Source of the DNA: Burkholderia stabilis
GTDB taxonomy: Bacteria > Pseudomonadota > Gammaproteobacteria > Burkholderiales > Burkholderiaceae
Reading direction: 5' to 3'
DNA: 64,000 nt
Assembly: GCF_001742165.1 (NCBI RefSeq)
Contig: NZ_CP016442.1
Span: 1,736,001-1,800,000, forward strand
Shown here: positions 17,988 to 27,119 of the stretch, piece after piece
How positions within the stretch are numbered: position 1 is the first letter of the stretch
How the letters are laid out: each line of letters opens with the position of its first letter
Program-made: the position numbers and the translations under genes
Notes under the pieces: model-generated
Told to the model about the DNA's origin: nothing
What the model saw: the letters and a program-made list of their open reading frames with translations, nothing else
Database searches by the model: none

Positions 17988-18064
17988 CTTCTTCTCCTTG
18001 CCCGTTCCATTCGTACCCGCTGCCGACACGCGCAACGCGCGGGCATCCGGGCGATTTTCTTCGC

Positions 18065-19204
18065 TCATTGCGACGCGGCCTGCGCGGCCGGTCGGCAGAA
18101 CAGCTCGCCGCTGGCGGCCACATAGTCGGCCAGCCGCCCCGGATCGCGCGCATCGAACAACGACACGCTGCCGGCCTGGCTCGCATTGAGCACGGCGAGC
18201 CGGCTACCGTCGGGGCTGAACGCCAGCGCAAGCGGCCATTCACCAGTGCGATACGCGGCGCGCAGCATGCCCGTCGCGCGATCGGCGATCAGCACCGTGT
18301 TTTCCTGCGGCAGGCTGAACGCCACCGTGCGGCCGTCCGGGCTGAACGCGAAGTGATAACTCGTCAGCGCGCGGCAATACTGCGCGGCCTGGCGCGGCCG
18401 AAGCGTGTTCGCGTCATAAGCCGCGATGCCGTCACGAAACAGCGCGACCAGATCGCCGGAACCCGGCTCGACCGCGACGTCGTATGCATCGGCATCGGCG
18501 ATCGTACCGACCTGCGCGCGCGTCTGCGTGTCGAATGCGTCGATGCCACCCGCCACGCCGTTCGTCACGAACAGGCGCCGGCCGTCCGCAGACAGTGCCA
18601 GTGCGGCAGGCCGCCCGAAGGGCTGGTTGCCGGCATTCCCGCCGCTCAGCGCAATCGGCTTGCCGAGCGTGCGGAACGTCGCGAGATCGACGACGGATAC
18701 CGAGTTGGCGACCACGTTCAGGACATACGCGCGCGCGCCGTCCGGCGACACGGCGACGGCCTGCGGAAAGCGCTGCACTTTCGCGACGCCATCGACACGC
18801 GCGCTGTCGAGATCGAGTCTCGCCAGCGAATCGGCGCGCATCGAGCTGACGTAAGCATGGCGCTCGTCGGTGGCGATCGCGATACCCGTCGCGCCGATCC
18901 CGCGACAGAAATTGTCGGGGCAACCATCCCTGGCCGCTTTCGCCGGTGGATCGCCGAGATCGCGCACACGACGCGCGGCGGCAACGTCGATCACCGCAAC
19001 GGCGTTGTCGCCGTTGCTGGTGACGTACAGATGCTTGCCGTCCGGCCCGAACGCGATACCGGCCGGGCCGTTGCCGACCGGGATGACGGCCGGCGCATCG
19101 GTCCTGGCCGGCTCCGTTTGCGCGTATACGCCGGCCGCCAGCATCGTGAACGCCACCGAAAACATGGCCCGCCGCACGACACGCGGCTTGAAATCCACCT
19201 TCAC
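18065..19204 (-). CDS. YVTN-type beta-propeller periplasmic protein
   Basis: A 379-residue protein with a signal peptide (FSVAFTMLAAGVYAQ, cleavage after about residue 29) and a seven-bladed YVTN/40-residue repeat propeller: HLYVTSNGDNAVAVIDVA, HAYVSSMRADSLARLDL, RLFVTNGVAGGIDAFDT and others. The GTG at 19204 has GAGGAG seven bases upstream. It lies 40 bases after the desaturase gene and just ahead of the NHL lipoprotein, so it probably belongs to the same operon. Function unknown; perhaps a scaffold or cofactor-oxidising partner. Confidence 0.82.
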   Translation of the reverse strand: MKVDFKPRVVRRAMFSVAFTMLAAGVYAQTEPARTDAPAVIPVGNGPAGIAFGPDGKHLYVTSNGDNAVAVIDVAAARRVRDLGDPPAKAARDGCPDNFCRGIGATGIAIATDERHAYVSSMRADSLARLDLDSARVDGVAKVQRFPQAVAVSPDGARAYVLNVVANSVSVVDLATFRTLGKPIALSGGNAGNQPFGRPAALALSADGRRLFVTNGVAGGIDAFDTQTRAQVGTIADADAYDVAVEPGSGDLVALFRDGIAAYDANTLRPRQAAQYCRALTSYHFAFSPDGRTVAFSLPQENTVLIADRATGMLRAAYRTGEWPLALAFSPDGSRLAVLNASQAGSVSLFDARDPGRLADYVAASGELFCRPAAQAASQ

Positions 19205-19244
19205 GTTATTGCTCCTCGAATATAGGCACGTGCCACACGACACG

Positions 19245-20192
19245 TCAGCGCACGCTCACGTCGCGCAGCACCGCCCCGTATCCCGCGTACAGATTGGCAT
19301 CGGGCAGCAACTGCCGCTGCGCGAGTTGCCGATGCACGATCGGCAGGTTATGGAACGGCATCCTCGCGAACAGGTGATGTTCGATATGAAAATGAATCGC
19401 ATGCGGGCCGAACAGGAACGTCTGCCACGAACGCCGGCCGATCGTGCGCGCGTTGCGGCTCTGGTCCGAGCCGGCCGGCAGCCCCGCGTGCTCGAAAATC
19501 GCGCGCACCTGCCCGGCAAGCGGCAGAAGCGTGACGGACGGCGCGATCCACAAGGCGACGTACAGCAGCGGATGTCCGGCCAGCGCGAGCGCGCCGAACA
19601 GCACACCGTTGGCGGCCAGCATCGACGCGACTTCCCACGCGGCATACGCACGCGACTTCCGAACCTTCGGCAACGCATGCGCGAACTCGCCGCGCGCGAG
19701 CTTCACGACGCTCGTCACGTAGCCGATGCCGCACGCGTACGCGAGCAGGCGACCGATCAGTTGCCTGCGCGTCACCGGATAGTCGTGAACGCCGAACAGC
19801 AGTGCAACGGGATCGTCCGCCTGCATCGGCGCGCGATGATGCTTCAGATGACCCGCTCGATACGTGCGCAGCGACAGCCACAGCGGTCCTGCCGCGAACA
19901 CCTGGCCAAGCACGTCGTTGATGCGACGGCTCCGCGCGAGCGACCCGTGCGCGCCTTCGTGCATCATCACGGCAAGCGCGAGCTGGCTGCGCGCGATCAC
20001 GATCGCGGCGCACGCATACGCGAGCGGATGCGCAAACGCGATCGCACCCGCGAACGCCGCGGCAATCATCAGCCAGTCGCCTGCCAACGCCGCGCCGACG
20101 CGCAAAGCGTTCACGCGGAACAACGCGGGATCGGGCACGAACCGCGCAAGCTCGGCGTTCGATCCGGCATGGTGAAGAAGGACGTCCGTCAT
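19245..20192 (-). CDS. Membrane fatty acid desaturase-like protein
   Basis: The 315-residue protein has several hydrophobic segments and the three histidine boxes of membrane di-iron desaturases/hydroxylases: HEGAH (about residue 75), HLKHH (about 112) and HIEHH (about 270). These bind two irons at the cytoplasmic face. The enzyme probably desaturates or hydroxylates a lipid chain. The start ATG overlaps the end of the PAP2 gene by four bases. Substrate is unknown; neighbours suggest a glycolipid or lipid intermediate. Confidence 0.87.
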   Translation of the reverse strand: MTDVLLHHAGSNAELARFVPDPALFRVNALRVGAALAGDWLMIAAAFAGAIAFAHPLAYACAAIVIARSQLALAVMMHEGAHGSLARSRRINDVLGQVFAAGPLWLSLRTYRAGHLKHHRAPMQADDPVALLFGVHDYPVTRRQLIGRLLAYACGIGYVTSVVKLARGEFAHALPKVRKSRAYAAWEVASMLAANGVLFGALALAGHPLLYVALWIAPSVTLLPLAGQVRAIFEHAGLPAGSDQSRNARTIGRRSWQTFLFGPHAIHFHIEHHLFARMPFHNLPIVHRQLAQRQLLPDANLYAGYGAVLRDVSVR

Positions 20193-20806
20193 GCGAGCCT
20201 CCTGCGCGGCGAACGCCGCTCGACCCACAGCGCACTGACTGCTGCGAGCGCCACGCCGCCCGCCACGTCGGCGACCGTATGCTGCTTGAGCGTCAGCGTC
20301 GACGCACAGATCAGCACGCCGATCGCCGCCACCGCGAGCCGGCGCCGGTCCGCCAGCATCCGGCAGGCGAGGCACGTCACCGCGACATGCAGGCTCGGAA
20401 AACCGTTCGCCGCGAGATCGAGCTGCCACATGCGCGCGAGACGATGCCGCACGAACGCGTTGCCGATCTCCGCGACGTCCGGCCGCGGCACGATTTCCGG
20501 AAACAGCAGGAAGCAGACGACACCGGCCACGAACGCGATCAGCACGGCCTCCTTGAACGCGGCGAACGCAGGCGGCCGCGCGTATGCGGCGAGCGCAATC
20601 ACGAACGGAAAGAAACCGACATAGACGAACCACGACCACGCGATGAATGGAATCCGCGCATCGATCTCCGTGGCAAACACATAGCGCGGCGTGACACCGC
20701 GTTCCAGCAGAAAGAAGATCACGAGGCCCGCGGCCATGCCGAACGTCGCGGCCAGCATCTGCCGGATATCGAGCCGGCGATCGTCACGAAACGACAAGGT
20801 GCTCAT
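20189..20806 (-). CDS. PAP2-family membrane phosphatase
   Basis: A 205-residue multi-helix membrane protein with PAP2 phosphatase motifs: GFPSLHVAVT (motif 2, Ser/His, about residue 138) and TLKQHTVADVAGG (motif 3, catalytic His, about 174). Motif 1 is weak. It resembles inositolphosphotransferase/lipid phosphate phosphatases that act on lipid phosphates at the outer face of the inner membrane. It overlaps both neighbours by four bases, indicating coupled translation. Confidence 0.85.
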   Translation of the reverse strand: MSTLSFRDDRRLDIRQMLAATFGMAAGLVIFFLLERGVTPRYVFATEIDARIPFIAWSWFVYVGFFPFVIALAAYARPPAFAAFKEAVLIAFVAGVVCFLLFPEIVPRPDVAEIGNAFVRHRLARMWQLDLAANGFPSLHVAVTCLACRMLADRRRLAVAAIGVLICASTLTLKQHTVADVAGGVALAAVSALWVERRSPRRRLA

Positions 20807-21960
20807 CTCGGTGCCGGCGCCTCGCATCGCGCTTCCGCGTCGGCCGTCTGCGCACGCGCGTGCAACGCGAGAATGCACGACGTCCATGCCTCCACGCGCG
20901 CACGTGCATGCTCGCGGCCGGCGATCGTTCCCGCCGGCGTGCCCGGATCGCGCATCAGGTCGGCGGCGGCCTGCCCGACCTCGTGCCGGAACGCGGCCGC
21001 ATCGCCGCGCCACGTGACGACACGATGCACGAGTTTCAGCCGCGCCGCGCGCGCGGCGTTGCTCGCCTGTTCGGGCTGATCGGTCTGCACGAGCAGGATC
21101 GGGCGACGATATACGCGCGCGATCGACAGCGCGGCCATGCCGGGCGCCGATACGATCAGCGGCGCATGGGCGGCGCGCGCGGCCCAGTCGGCGTCGACGC
21201 CGATCCAGCCGTCGCGCCCGGCGTAGCCCTCGCCCACGCGATGCGCGGCGAGCCCCGCGTCGCGCATGCCGGCCGACAGCGCATCGGCGAGCGCGGCATC
21301 GCAGAAATGCGGATTCAGATAAACGGCTGCGGCCGTCGGCGCCGCAGCCGGCCGTTCGGCGACGACCGGCACCGGCGTCGGCAGCCGGTAATGCACGTGC
21401 GATCGCCGTGCATCGTCGTACGCGTCGTACGCGAAATCATGCTCAATGCAGCACAGCGCCGAATCGATCTGCCAGTCGACGATCCGTGCGAAAGCGCGTG
21501 CCAGCGCGCGCGGCAACCGCTCGTCGAAATTCGCGGTCAGCGCACGGCGAAGGCTGCCGCCATACACGTGGACGACGCGCCGCCGCCAGCCCGGCACCAC
21601 GCCCATGAACAGCAACGCCGGATGAAACGAGTCGTTGATCACGAGATCGGCATCGCGCACGATCGCACGCAGCCGCGCGATGTCGCGCAGCATGCGTGTC
21701 GGCCTGAACACGTATTGCGCGACATTGCGATCGGTCGCATCGCGCAGCATGTTCTGCCGTTCGTCGAACTGCACCGCGTAGTGATGCGACAGCACGGCTG
21801 CGTCGATACCGAATGCAGCCAGGAATGCCTGCCCTTCATCGGACGTCGTCAGCACGTCGACCTGCGCGCCGGCCGTGCGCAACGCATGCACGAGCAATTG
21901 CGCGCGCATCAGGTGGCCGCGCGCGTCGGCCGTCGCGAGATAGACGATGCGCGGCATCAT
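20803..21960 (-). CDS. Glycosyltransferase, UGT/MurG-like (GT-B)
   Basis: A 385-residue protein starting MPRIVYLATADARGHLMRAQLLVHAL, the N-terminal GT-B pattern of UGT or MGDG-synthase-like enzymes. The C-terminal half has HAPLIVSAPGMAALSIARVYRRPILLVQTDQPEQ, matching the donor-binding region in which access to a shared pool of sugar nucleotide is made. It likely glycosylates a lipid acceptor. Start and stop overlap neighbouring genes by four bases. Confidence 0.78.
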   Translation of the reverse strand: MMPRIVYLATADARGHLMRAQLLVHALRTAGAQVDVLTTSDEGQAFLAAFGIDAAVLSHHYAVQFDERQNMLRDATDRNVAQYVFRPTRMLRDIARLRAIVRDADLVINDSFHPALLFMGVVPGWRRRVVHVYGGSLRRALTANFDERLPRALARAFARIVDWQIDSALCCIEHDFAYDAYDDARRSHVHYRLPTPVPVVAERPAAAPTAAAVYLNPHFCDAALADALSAGMRDAGLAAHRVGEGYAGRDGWIGVDADWAARAAHAPLIVSAPGMAALSIARVYRRPILLVQTDQPEQASNAARAARLKLVHRVVTWRGDAAAFRHEVGQAAADLMRDPGTPAGTIAGREHARARVEAWTSCILALHARAQTADAEARCEAPAPR

Positions 21961-22706
21961 GCGCGCGGACGCAGCGACTGGACCCATCCGGCCGCGTACA
22001 TCGCCAGCGCGCCCGTCACGCCGAAGCCGGCTTCGATCGCGCGAATCTCGTCCAGCAATGCGGCAAGCTGCGCGGCCTCGGACGGCGCCACGAGACGGCG
22101 CAGCGTATCCGAACAAAGCCGGACGTGCCGCGTCTCGTCGGCAAGCACGCGCGCGAGCAGCGGATACAGCGGATGCGCTTCGCCGATCGTCGCGCAGTGG
22201 CGGGCGAGCACGCGCATCGCCATCTGTTCCGCGCACAGGCCCGTCGCATAGGCCGGCACGAGCACGCCCTGCGCAAAATGCGGTGCATGGCGCTGCGCGA
22301 GCCGGCGCCATCGCATGATCTTGCGCCGGCTCAACCAGTCGGGCGCGTGCGGCTTCGTCGATGGTGTAACGCCACGCACGCGCAGCGCATCCGCAAACGC
22401 GTCCGCGTGACGGCGCTCGTCCGCGAGATGCTGCTCGATGCGCGGTGCGAGCCAGTCCGGCGGTTGTCCGGTCCAGTCCTCGTGCAGCGCGCACTCGGTC
22501 GCTTCCTCGCCGATCAGGTACATGCGCAGCATCCAGCGCTCGCCATGCGTGCTGCGATGCAGCTGCCGGATCGCAGCACGCTTGATGCGATCGACGAGAT
22601 ACGCGCGCACCCGCGCCGCGCCGCGCGGCACGGGCGCATCGAGACAGTCGAAGCGTTCGCCGTGCGCCACCTGCCGTGACGCGGGCAACTCGCCTGCCGT
22701 GCTCAT
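21957..22706 (-). CDS. Ferritin-like di-iron protein
   Basis: The 249-residue helical protein holds a complete carboxylate di-iron pattern: Glu around residues 67-71, ERRH (Glu97/His100), Glu160 (LCAEQMAMRV) and ETRH (Glu191/His194). This is the E...ExxH...E...ExxH layout of ferritin-like oxidases and hydroxylases. No signal peptide. Within an operon of lipid and sugar enzymes it is more likely an oxygenase than an iron store; that is inference. It overlaps both neighbours by four bases. Confidence 0.72.
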   Translation of the reverse strand: MSTAGELPASRQVAHGERFDCLDAPVPRGAARVRAYLVDRIKRAAIRQLHRSTHGERWMLRMYLIGEEATECALHEDWTGQPPDWLAPRIEQHLADERRHADAFADALRVRGVTPSTKPHAPDWLSRRKIMRWRRLAQRHAPHFAQGVLVPAYATGLCAEQMAMRVLARHCATIGEAHPLYPLLARVLADETRHVRLCSDTLRRLVAPSEAAQLAALLDEIRAIEAGFGVTGALAMYAAGWVQSLRPRA

Positions 22707-23719
22707 ACCGGCACGCCCCGCGCGGATGCGGATTTCGACGCGGATGCCGCAGCGGCCGCCGGATCGCGACGCCAGCCGAGAATCAGGCCGACGAAGCTTT
22801 CCTGCATGAACGCATGCGCAGACGCGGCCGCACCCGCGAAGGGTTCCTCGCGGCCGTTCACGCGCAGATAGCCGTTGCCGTCGCGTGCGCCGAATTCGAT
22901 CCGGTCGTTTTTCCTGAAGCCGCGTTCGCGCAGGTCTTTCACGAGCGTGCTGCCATCGAGGCCGAACAGGAACAGCTCGCGCTGCGCGACCCACACCGGG
23001 ATGTGATTGCTCAGCGCATCGAAGCGAACCGACCACGTGCCGGACGCCAGTGCGCGATCGACATCGGCGTCGCGCGGCGCATTCGACGTGAAGCTCGCGC
23101 GCGCAACCGATTTCGTCAGGCCGCCGACACCGAGCGCGATCGTGATGTCGTCCGCCGACGGCTGCTTCGGATCGGTCGCGCTCACCTTCACGAGATGCCG
23201 CGCGAGCCGCGACGCCAGCGACGGATGCGCGAACAGCGCGAGCGTTTCGTCCGGCGTGAGCACGTCGCGCTCGCCGTCGCCCTCCTTCACGCGCACGCGG
23301 TACGGATCGATCCGCACGTCGGTGAACGTGCCGTGCACGGGCGCATGGACGTACACGTCGCGATCCCATTTCGCGCCGTCGCGACGCAGCAGCACGTGCA
23401 CGCTCAACGGTACGCGCCGGCCGCCGCCGTCGACGCCCGTGCCCTGCAGCAGCACGTCGCCGAGCACGTCCTTCGTGCGGCGATTCGCGTCGCTCGAAAA
23501 CACGATCGCGTGCGCGTCGGTATCGATGCTCGCGTGAACGTCGGGCGCATCGAGCGCGACGCGATTGCAGTCCGTCGCGGCCGCATTCGTGAACGGGCAG
23601 CCGCTTTGCGACGCGAAGTGGTAGATCCCGCGCCCCGCGTGATCGACCGGTGCGGCATGGGCGGGGGCGCCGATGGCAAACAAGGCGAGGCAGGCAACAC
23701 GGGTAGCGAATGAGGGCAT
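22703..23719 (-). CDS. Secreted protein of unknown function
   Basis: A 338-residue protein with a clear signal peptide (MPSFATRVACLALFAIGAPAHA^A). The mature part starts with a short Cys-containing segment (GCPFTNAAATDC, possible disulfide) and is otherwise beta-rich with no motif I recognise. There is no lipobox or membrane anchor. It overlaps the di-iron gene by four bases and follows the GT2 gene by 58 bases. It could be a carrier or chaperone for the product of this operon. Confidence 0.7.
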   Translation of the reverse strand: MPSFATRVACLALFAIGAPAHAAPVDHAGRGIYHFASQSGCPFTNAAATDCNRVALDAPDVHASIDTDAHAIVFSSDANRRTKDVLGDVLLQGTGVDGGGRRVPLSVHVLLRRDGAKWDRDVYVHAPVHGTFTDVRIDPYRVRVKEGDGERDVLTPDETLALFAHPSLASRLARHLVKVSATDPKQPSADDITIALGVGGLTKSVARASFTSNAPRDADVDRALASGTWSVRFDALSNHIPVWVAQRELFLFGLDGSTLVKDLRERGFRKNDRIEFGARDGNGYLRVNGREEPFAGAAASAHAFMQESFVGLILGWRRDPAAAAASASKSASARGVPV

Positions 23720-23777
23720 GGTCGTCGTCGTGATGGGTGCGGTTATGCGGCGTGGCGCAGCGATGCAGGGTGCCGCT

Positions 23778-24851
23778 TCAATGACGGTGATAGGACAGCG
23801 CTTCGAGATCGCGCCGCGCCGACGCGCGGCCCGCGAGCCCGAAACCGCGCGCGAGCGCGCCGAGCGTATCGACGGCGGATGCGGCGATCGTGACGCCAGC
23901 GGCCGCGAAGTAACGCACGACACCGAGCCGCGGCAGTTGCTGGCGATTCAGCGCGCGCAGGCTGTAGCCGAGCCGCATCGCCATCACGCAGAACGGGCCG
24001 AGCGGGCCGCTGCGGCCGAGCCATTGCCATCGGCGCGGCAGATACGCGTTGACGAGATACGGCGTCAGCCCGACGCTGTCCTCGCCGCGCATCCAGCGCA
24101 GCTTCAGCGATTCGCGGTGCGTGTCCGGCAGCCGATGCTCGGTGTGCGCGGCCGGCGCGAACTCGACGGCCACGCCGGCCGCCTGCATCCGCAGCCCCAT
24201 CACCTGGCAATGCGCGCGATAGACGCCGTCGAGCGGCTCGTACCGGAATTGCGCGAACACGTCGTGCCGGAACGCAACGTTGTTCGCGTAGAAATTGCGC
24301 GTCGCGCCGTCGCGCAGCGGGCTCGGGAAATACATGAAATCGATCGACGTGAGTGCGATGCCGAGCACGTTCGGCGCGTAGCTGGTGCGCCCCGCCACCG
24401 CGACGGGCGCATCGCCCTCTTTGCCGTCATCGCGCGCGAACGGCGCGAGCAGGTGCTCGAGCCAGTCGTCGGCCGGCCGGCAATCGGCATCGCCGAACAC
24501 CACATAGTCACAGCGCGCCGCGTCGACGCGATCGAATCCGTCGTTCTTCGCATCGTAGTAACCGGTGCGCGCACCGATCTCGACGAAGTCGATCGGGCGG
24601 CCGGCCAGCACGGCGATCTGCGCGCATGCGTCAGCGGGCAGGCCGTCGTGCGTGATGATCCATTGCGCGAGCGCCACGGGCGGCACGCTCTGCTTCGACA
24701 GCGCCGACACGAGGCGCTTCAGGCTGTCGACCGCCTGCGCGAGGCCGGCGCCGCCACGCAGGTTGTTCGTCTCCAGCACGAGTGCGGCCTTCGACGCCAC
24801 GGAACGGGCAGCCGCGAGCGTATGTCGTGCGGTGGGGGTGTGATCTGGCAT
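23778..24851 (-). CDS. Family 2 glycosyltransferase-like protein
   Basis: A 357-residue GT-A protein. The donor-site motif is FGDADCRPADDWLE (DxD at about residue 130), preceded by ETNNLRGG and a nucleotide-binding N-terminus; a later RGEDSVGLTPYLV may supply the catalytic acid. A hydrophobic C-terminal region suggests membrane association. I chose the ATG at 24851 because GGAG lies nine bases upstream; ATGs at 24866 and 24884 are alternatives. It is the first gene of the minus-strand run ending near 15.2 kb. Confidence 0.8.
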   Translation of the reverse strand: MPDHTPTARHTLAAARSVASKAALVLETNNLRGGAGLAQAVDSLKRLVSALSKQSVPPVALAQWIITHDGLPADACAQIAVLAGRPIDFVEIGARTGYYDAKNDGFDRVDAARCDYVVFGDADCRPADDWLEHLLAPFARDDGKEGDAPVAVAGRTSYAPNVLGIALTSIDFMYFPSPLRDGATRNFYANNVAFRHDVFAQFRYEPLDGVYRAHCQVMGLRMQAAGVAVEFAPAAHTEHRLPDTHRESLKLRWMRGEDSVGLTPYLVNAYLPRRWQWLGRSGPLGPFCVMAMRLGYSLRALNRQQLPRLGVVRYFAAAGVTIAASAVDTLGALARGFGLAGRASARRDLEALSYHRH

Positions 24852-24990
24852 CCGAAGTATCTCCATCGTCATGCGCGGCGGCATGGATGAAACGCATCGA
24901 CGGGAAGCCTGCGGCGCGCGGGCGAATGCGATGCGCCGCGGACGGCTTCACGAAACGGGCGGCCGTTGCGGGCGCCCGCCCCGCGCACCG

Positions 24991-25434
24991 TCACTCCTGA
25001 ATCGTCGGCGCGGAATCGGCGTCGGTAAAGCGCGGCTTCGCGTTCTGCAGGTCGCGCGTGTTCTTCTGCACGGCTACCGAGCCGAACAGCGCGAGCACGA
25101 ACGACATCGCGTAGAAACCCTTCTCGCTCAACTGCAGCGTTGCATTGAACAGGCCGACGATCAGCAGCGCGATCGACAGCAGCAGCGCAATCCAGCTGAG
25201 GCCGTAGTAGATGCCGGTGACGGGAATGCCTTCCGCGCGATCGCGGACGCTTTTCTGCAGCGAGATCGCCGCATAGAGGCCGAACACCAGCACGGTGAAG
25301 TAGTAGCCCTTCTCGTTGAGCTGCATGCCGGCGTTCCAGAGACCGATCAGGAATGCCGCGAAACCCGCGAGCAGCGCGGCCCACGATGCGGCCACGAATG
25401 CAAACGACGGCTGCTGGATGGTGGACTGGTTCAT
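24991..25434 (-). CDS. YiaA-like inner membrane protein
   Basis: A 147-residue protein made of two tandem copies of a two-helix unit (about 14-67 and 76-130). Each copy has the pattern GLWNAGMQLNEKGYY / GLFNATLQLSEKGFY and ends with QK(S/N)xRD, diagnostic of YiaA/YiaB proteins. Function is unknown. ATG 25434 has GAGAGGG upstream. It stands alone between the glycolipid operon and the AraC gene. Confidence 0.9.
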   Translation of the reverse strand: MNQSTIQQPSFAFVAASWAALLAGFAAFLIGLWNAGMQLNEKGYYFTVLVFGLYAAISLQKSVRDRAEGIPVTGIYYGLSWIALLLSIALLIVGLFNATLQLSEKGFYAMSFVLALFGSVAVQKNTRDLQNAKPRFTDADSAPTIQE

Positions 25435-25536
25435 TGCTTTGCCCTCTCTTTCTTCTTGTTCGAAATCGTTTTCGTTGAACTGCGTTTTGCGCATGGTAGC
25501 AGCTTTGCCCCGCGCCAAGACGCCGCGCTTGCAGTC

Positions 25537-26484
25537 TTACATTCCGCGCTGCGCGCGCCGCCAGCGCCCGGGCGTCGTGCCGAGCACCGCGCGAAACGCC
25601 TTGCCGAAGGCCGCCTCGGACTGATAGCCAACCGCCTGCCCGATCTCCGCCTGCCCGCGCTGCGTGTCCTGCAGCAGCGCGCACGCGTGCATCATCCGGA
25701 TCTGCGCGACGAACGCGCCGACGCTCATCCCGGCCTTCTCGCGGAAATGCCGCGCATAGGTCGCGCGCGACATCGCGGAAGCTTCGCCGAGCGACTCGAC
25801 CGTCCACGGCTTCTCCGGCGCCTGCAGCACGGCCTGGACCGACTGGCCGAGCCGCGCATCGGCCGCGAGCGCGAGCCAGCCGGACGGCACGCGCGCATCG
25901 CGGCCGTACGCGCGCAACGCATACGCCAGCAGCGCCTGCCCGAATGCGTTCACGATCGCGCCGGCGCCCGGATGCGCGTTCGACGCCTCGGTACGCAGCA
26001 CGCTCGTCAGCAGTTGCAGCGACGCGGGCCCCGATGCCTCGCGCAACCCGACGTGCAGCACGTGCGGCAGCGTGCGCATCAGCAGTTCGCCCGCGCCGCG
26101 CGCATAGACGAAGCGTCCACAGAGCAGGTCCACGCTTGCGCCATCCGGTTCGTTGGAATCGAGATTCGTCTTGACCGGCAGCACCGCGCCGCCGCCGGCG
26201 TGCGAATCGCGCAGCGGCGCGGCCGACCGCGACCGGCCGGCACCCGCATCGAACAGGTCGTGCGCGCTGCCCGCGGGCAGCAGCACGAAATCGCCGTCGG
26301 CGAGTTGCAGCGTGCGCCCGTCGGCGGTACGCAGCCGGCACGTTCCGGCCAGCAGCAGGTGAAACGCCGCCTCGCCGGGCGGCAACGGATCGTGCGGCAT
26401 CGCGAACGGCCCGTCGAGCAGGCAGCGCACGTCGAGTTCGACCCGGCTGCGGCCCAGCGACAACAATTGACTCAACGCATCCAT
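25537..26484 (-). CDS. AraC-family transcriptional regulator with cupin sensor
   Basis: The 315-residue regulator has an N-terminal cupin_6-type domain (about 1-195) with HLLLAGTCRLRTADGRTLQLA, and a C-terminal double helix-turn-helix (about 210-315) including ASAMSRATYARHFREKAGMS and EIGQAVGYQSEAAFGKAFRAVLG. Proteins of this type often control a neighbouring oxidoreductase or stress gene. The divergent AhpD-like gene, 129 bases away, is the obvious candidate target. Confidence 0.9.
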   Translation of the reverse strand: MDALSQLLSLGRSRVELDVRCLLDGPFAMPHDPLPPGEAAFHLLLAGTCRLRTADGRTLQLADGDFVLLPAGSAHDLFDAGAGRSRSAAPLRDSHAGGGAVLPVKTNLDSNEPDGASVDLLCGRFVYARGAGELLMRTLPHVLHVGLREASGPASLQLLTSVLRTEASNAHPGAGAIVNAFGQALLAYALRAYGRDARVPSGWLALAADARLGQSVQAVLQAPEKPWTVESLGEASAMSRATYARHFREKAGMSVGAFVAQIRMMHACALLQDTQRGQAEIGQAVGYQSEAAFGKAFRAVLGTTPGRWRRAQRGM

Positions 26485-26613
26485 GAGACGATCGCGCTAA
26501 AAATTGACACTCTAGCGTATCGAAACCCTCAGCGCGAACGATCAGAATAGCCCTGCATCGCCCGAGATCGCGGCGCCCGCCGCCCTCCTCACCTCTTCTC
26601 GAAAGGACGCATC

Positions 26614-26943
26614 ATGCTGAACTGGAACGAATACCGGAAGGAACTCTCGACGCGCATCGGCGACATCGCCAAGCTGTCGCCCGATACGCTGGCCGGCTAC
26701 AAGGCGCTGTCCGGCGCGGGCGCCAAGACGGGCCATCTCGACGCGAAGACGCGCGAGCTGATCGCGCTCGCGGTGGCCGTCACGACCCGCTGCGACGGCT
26801 GTATCGCCGTTCACACGGCCGAGGCCACCAAGCACGGCGCGACCAGGGAGGAAGTGGCGGAAGCGCTCGGCGTCGCGATTGCGCTGAATGCGGGCGCGGC
26901 GCTCGTCTATTCGGCGCGCGTGATGGACGCGCTCGGCGACTGA
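26614..26943 (+). CDS. Carboxymuconolactone decarboxylase family protein (AhpD-like)
   Basis: The 109-residue helical protein has the AhpD-type redox motif CDGCIAVHT (CxxC at about residues 60-63 with downstream His). It may act as an alkylhydroperoxidase. GAAAGGA precedes the ATG. It is transcribed away from the AraC regulator and is probably under its control (inference from the arrangement). Confidence 0.9.
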   Translation: MLNWNEYRKELSTRIGDIAKLSPDTLAGYKALSGAGAKTGHLDAKTRELIALAVAVTTRCDGCIAVHTAEATKHGATREEVAEALGVAIALNAGAALVYSARVMDALGD

Positions 26944-27119
26944 GCACGACGGCTGCGGCGGCAGCCACGATGCGCGGCGCCCGGGCGCCGCGCGTCCGGA
27001 CGCCACGTATGACGATTGGGCGGCGTGCCCGCCCGGTCGACCGCCCCGGCGTGCGCAGGCGCGAGCGCGCGGCGAACTCGGCTACCATGCGCGAACGATC
27101 CATCGTGAAGGAGCGCTCC

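Noticed and set aside
15912..18125. 737-codon plus-strand frame opposite the NHL lipoprotein
   Set aside because: Antisense shadow without domains; the minus strand has regular NHL repeats and a lipobox.
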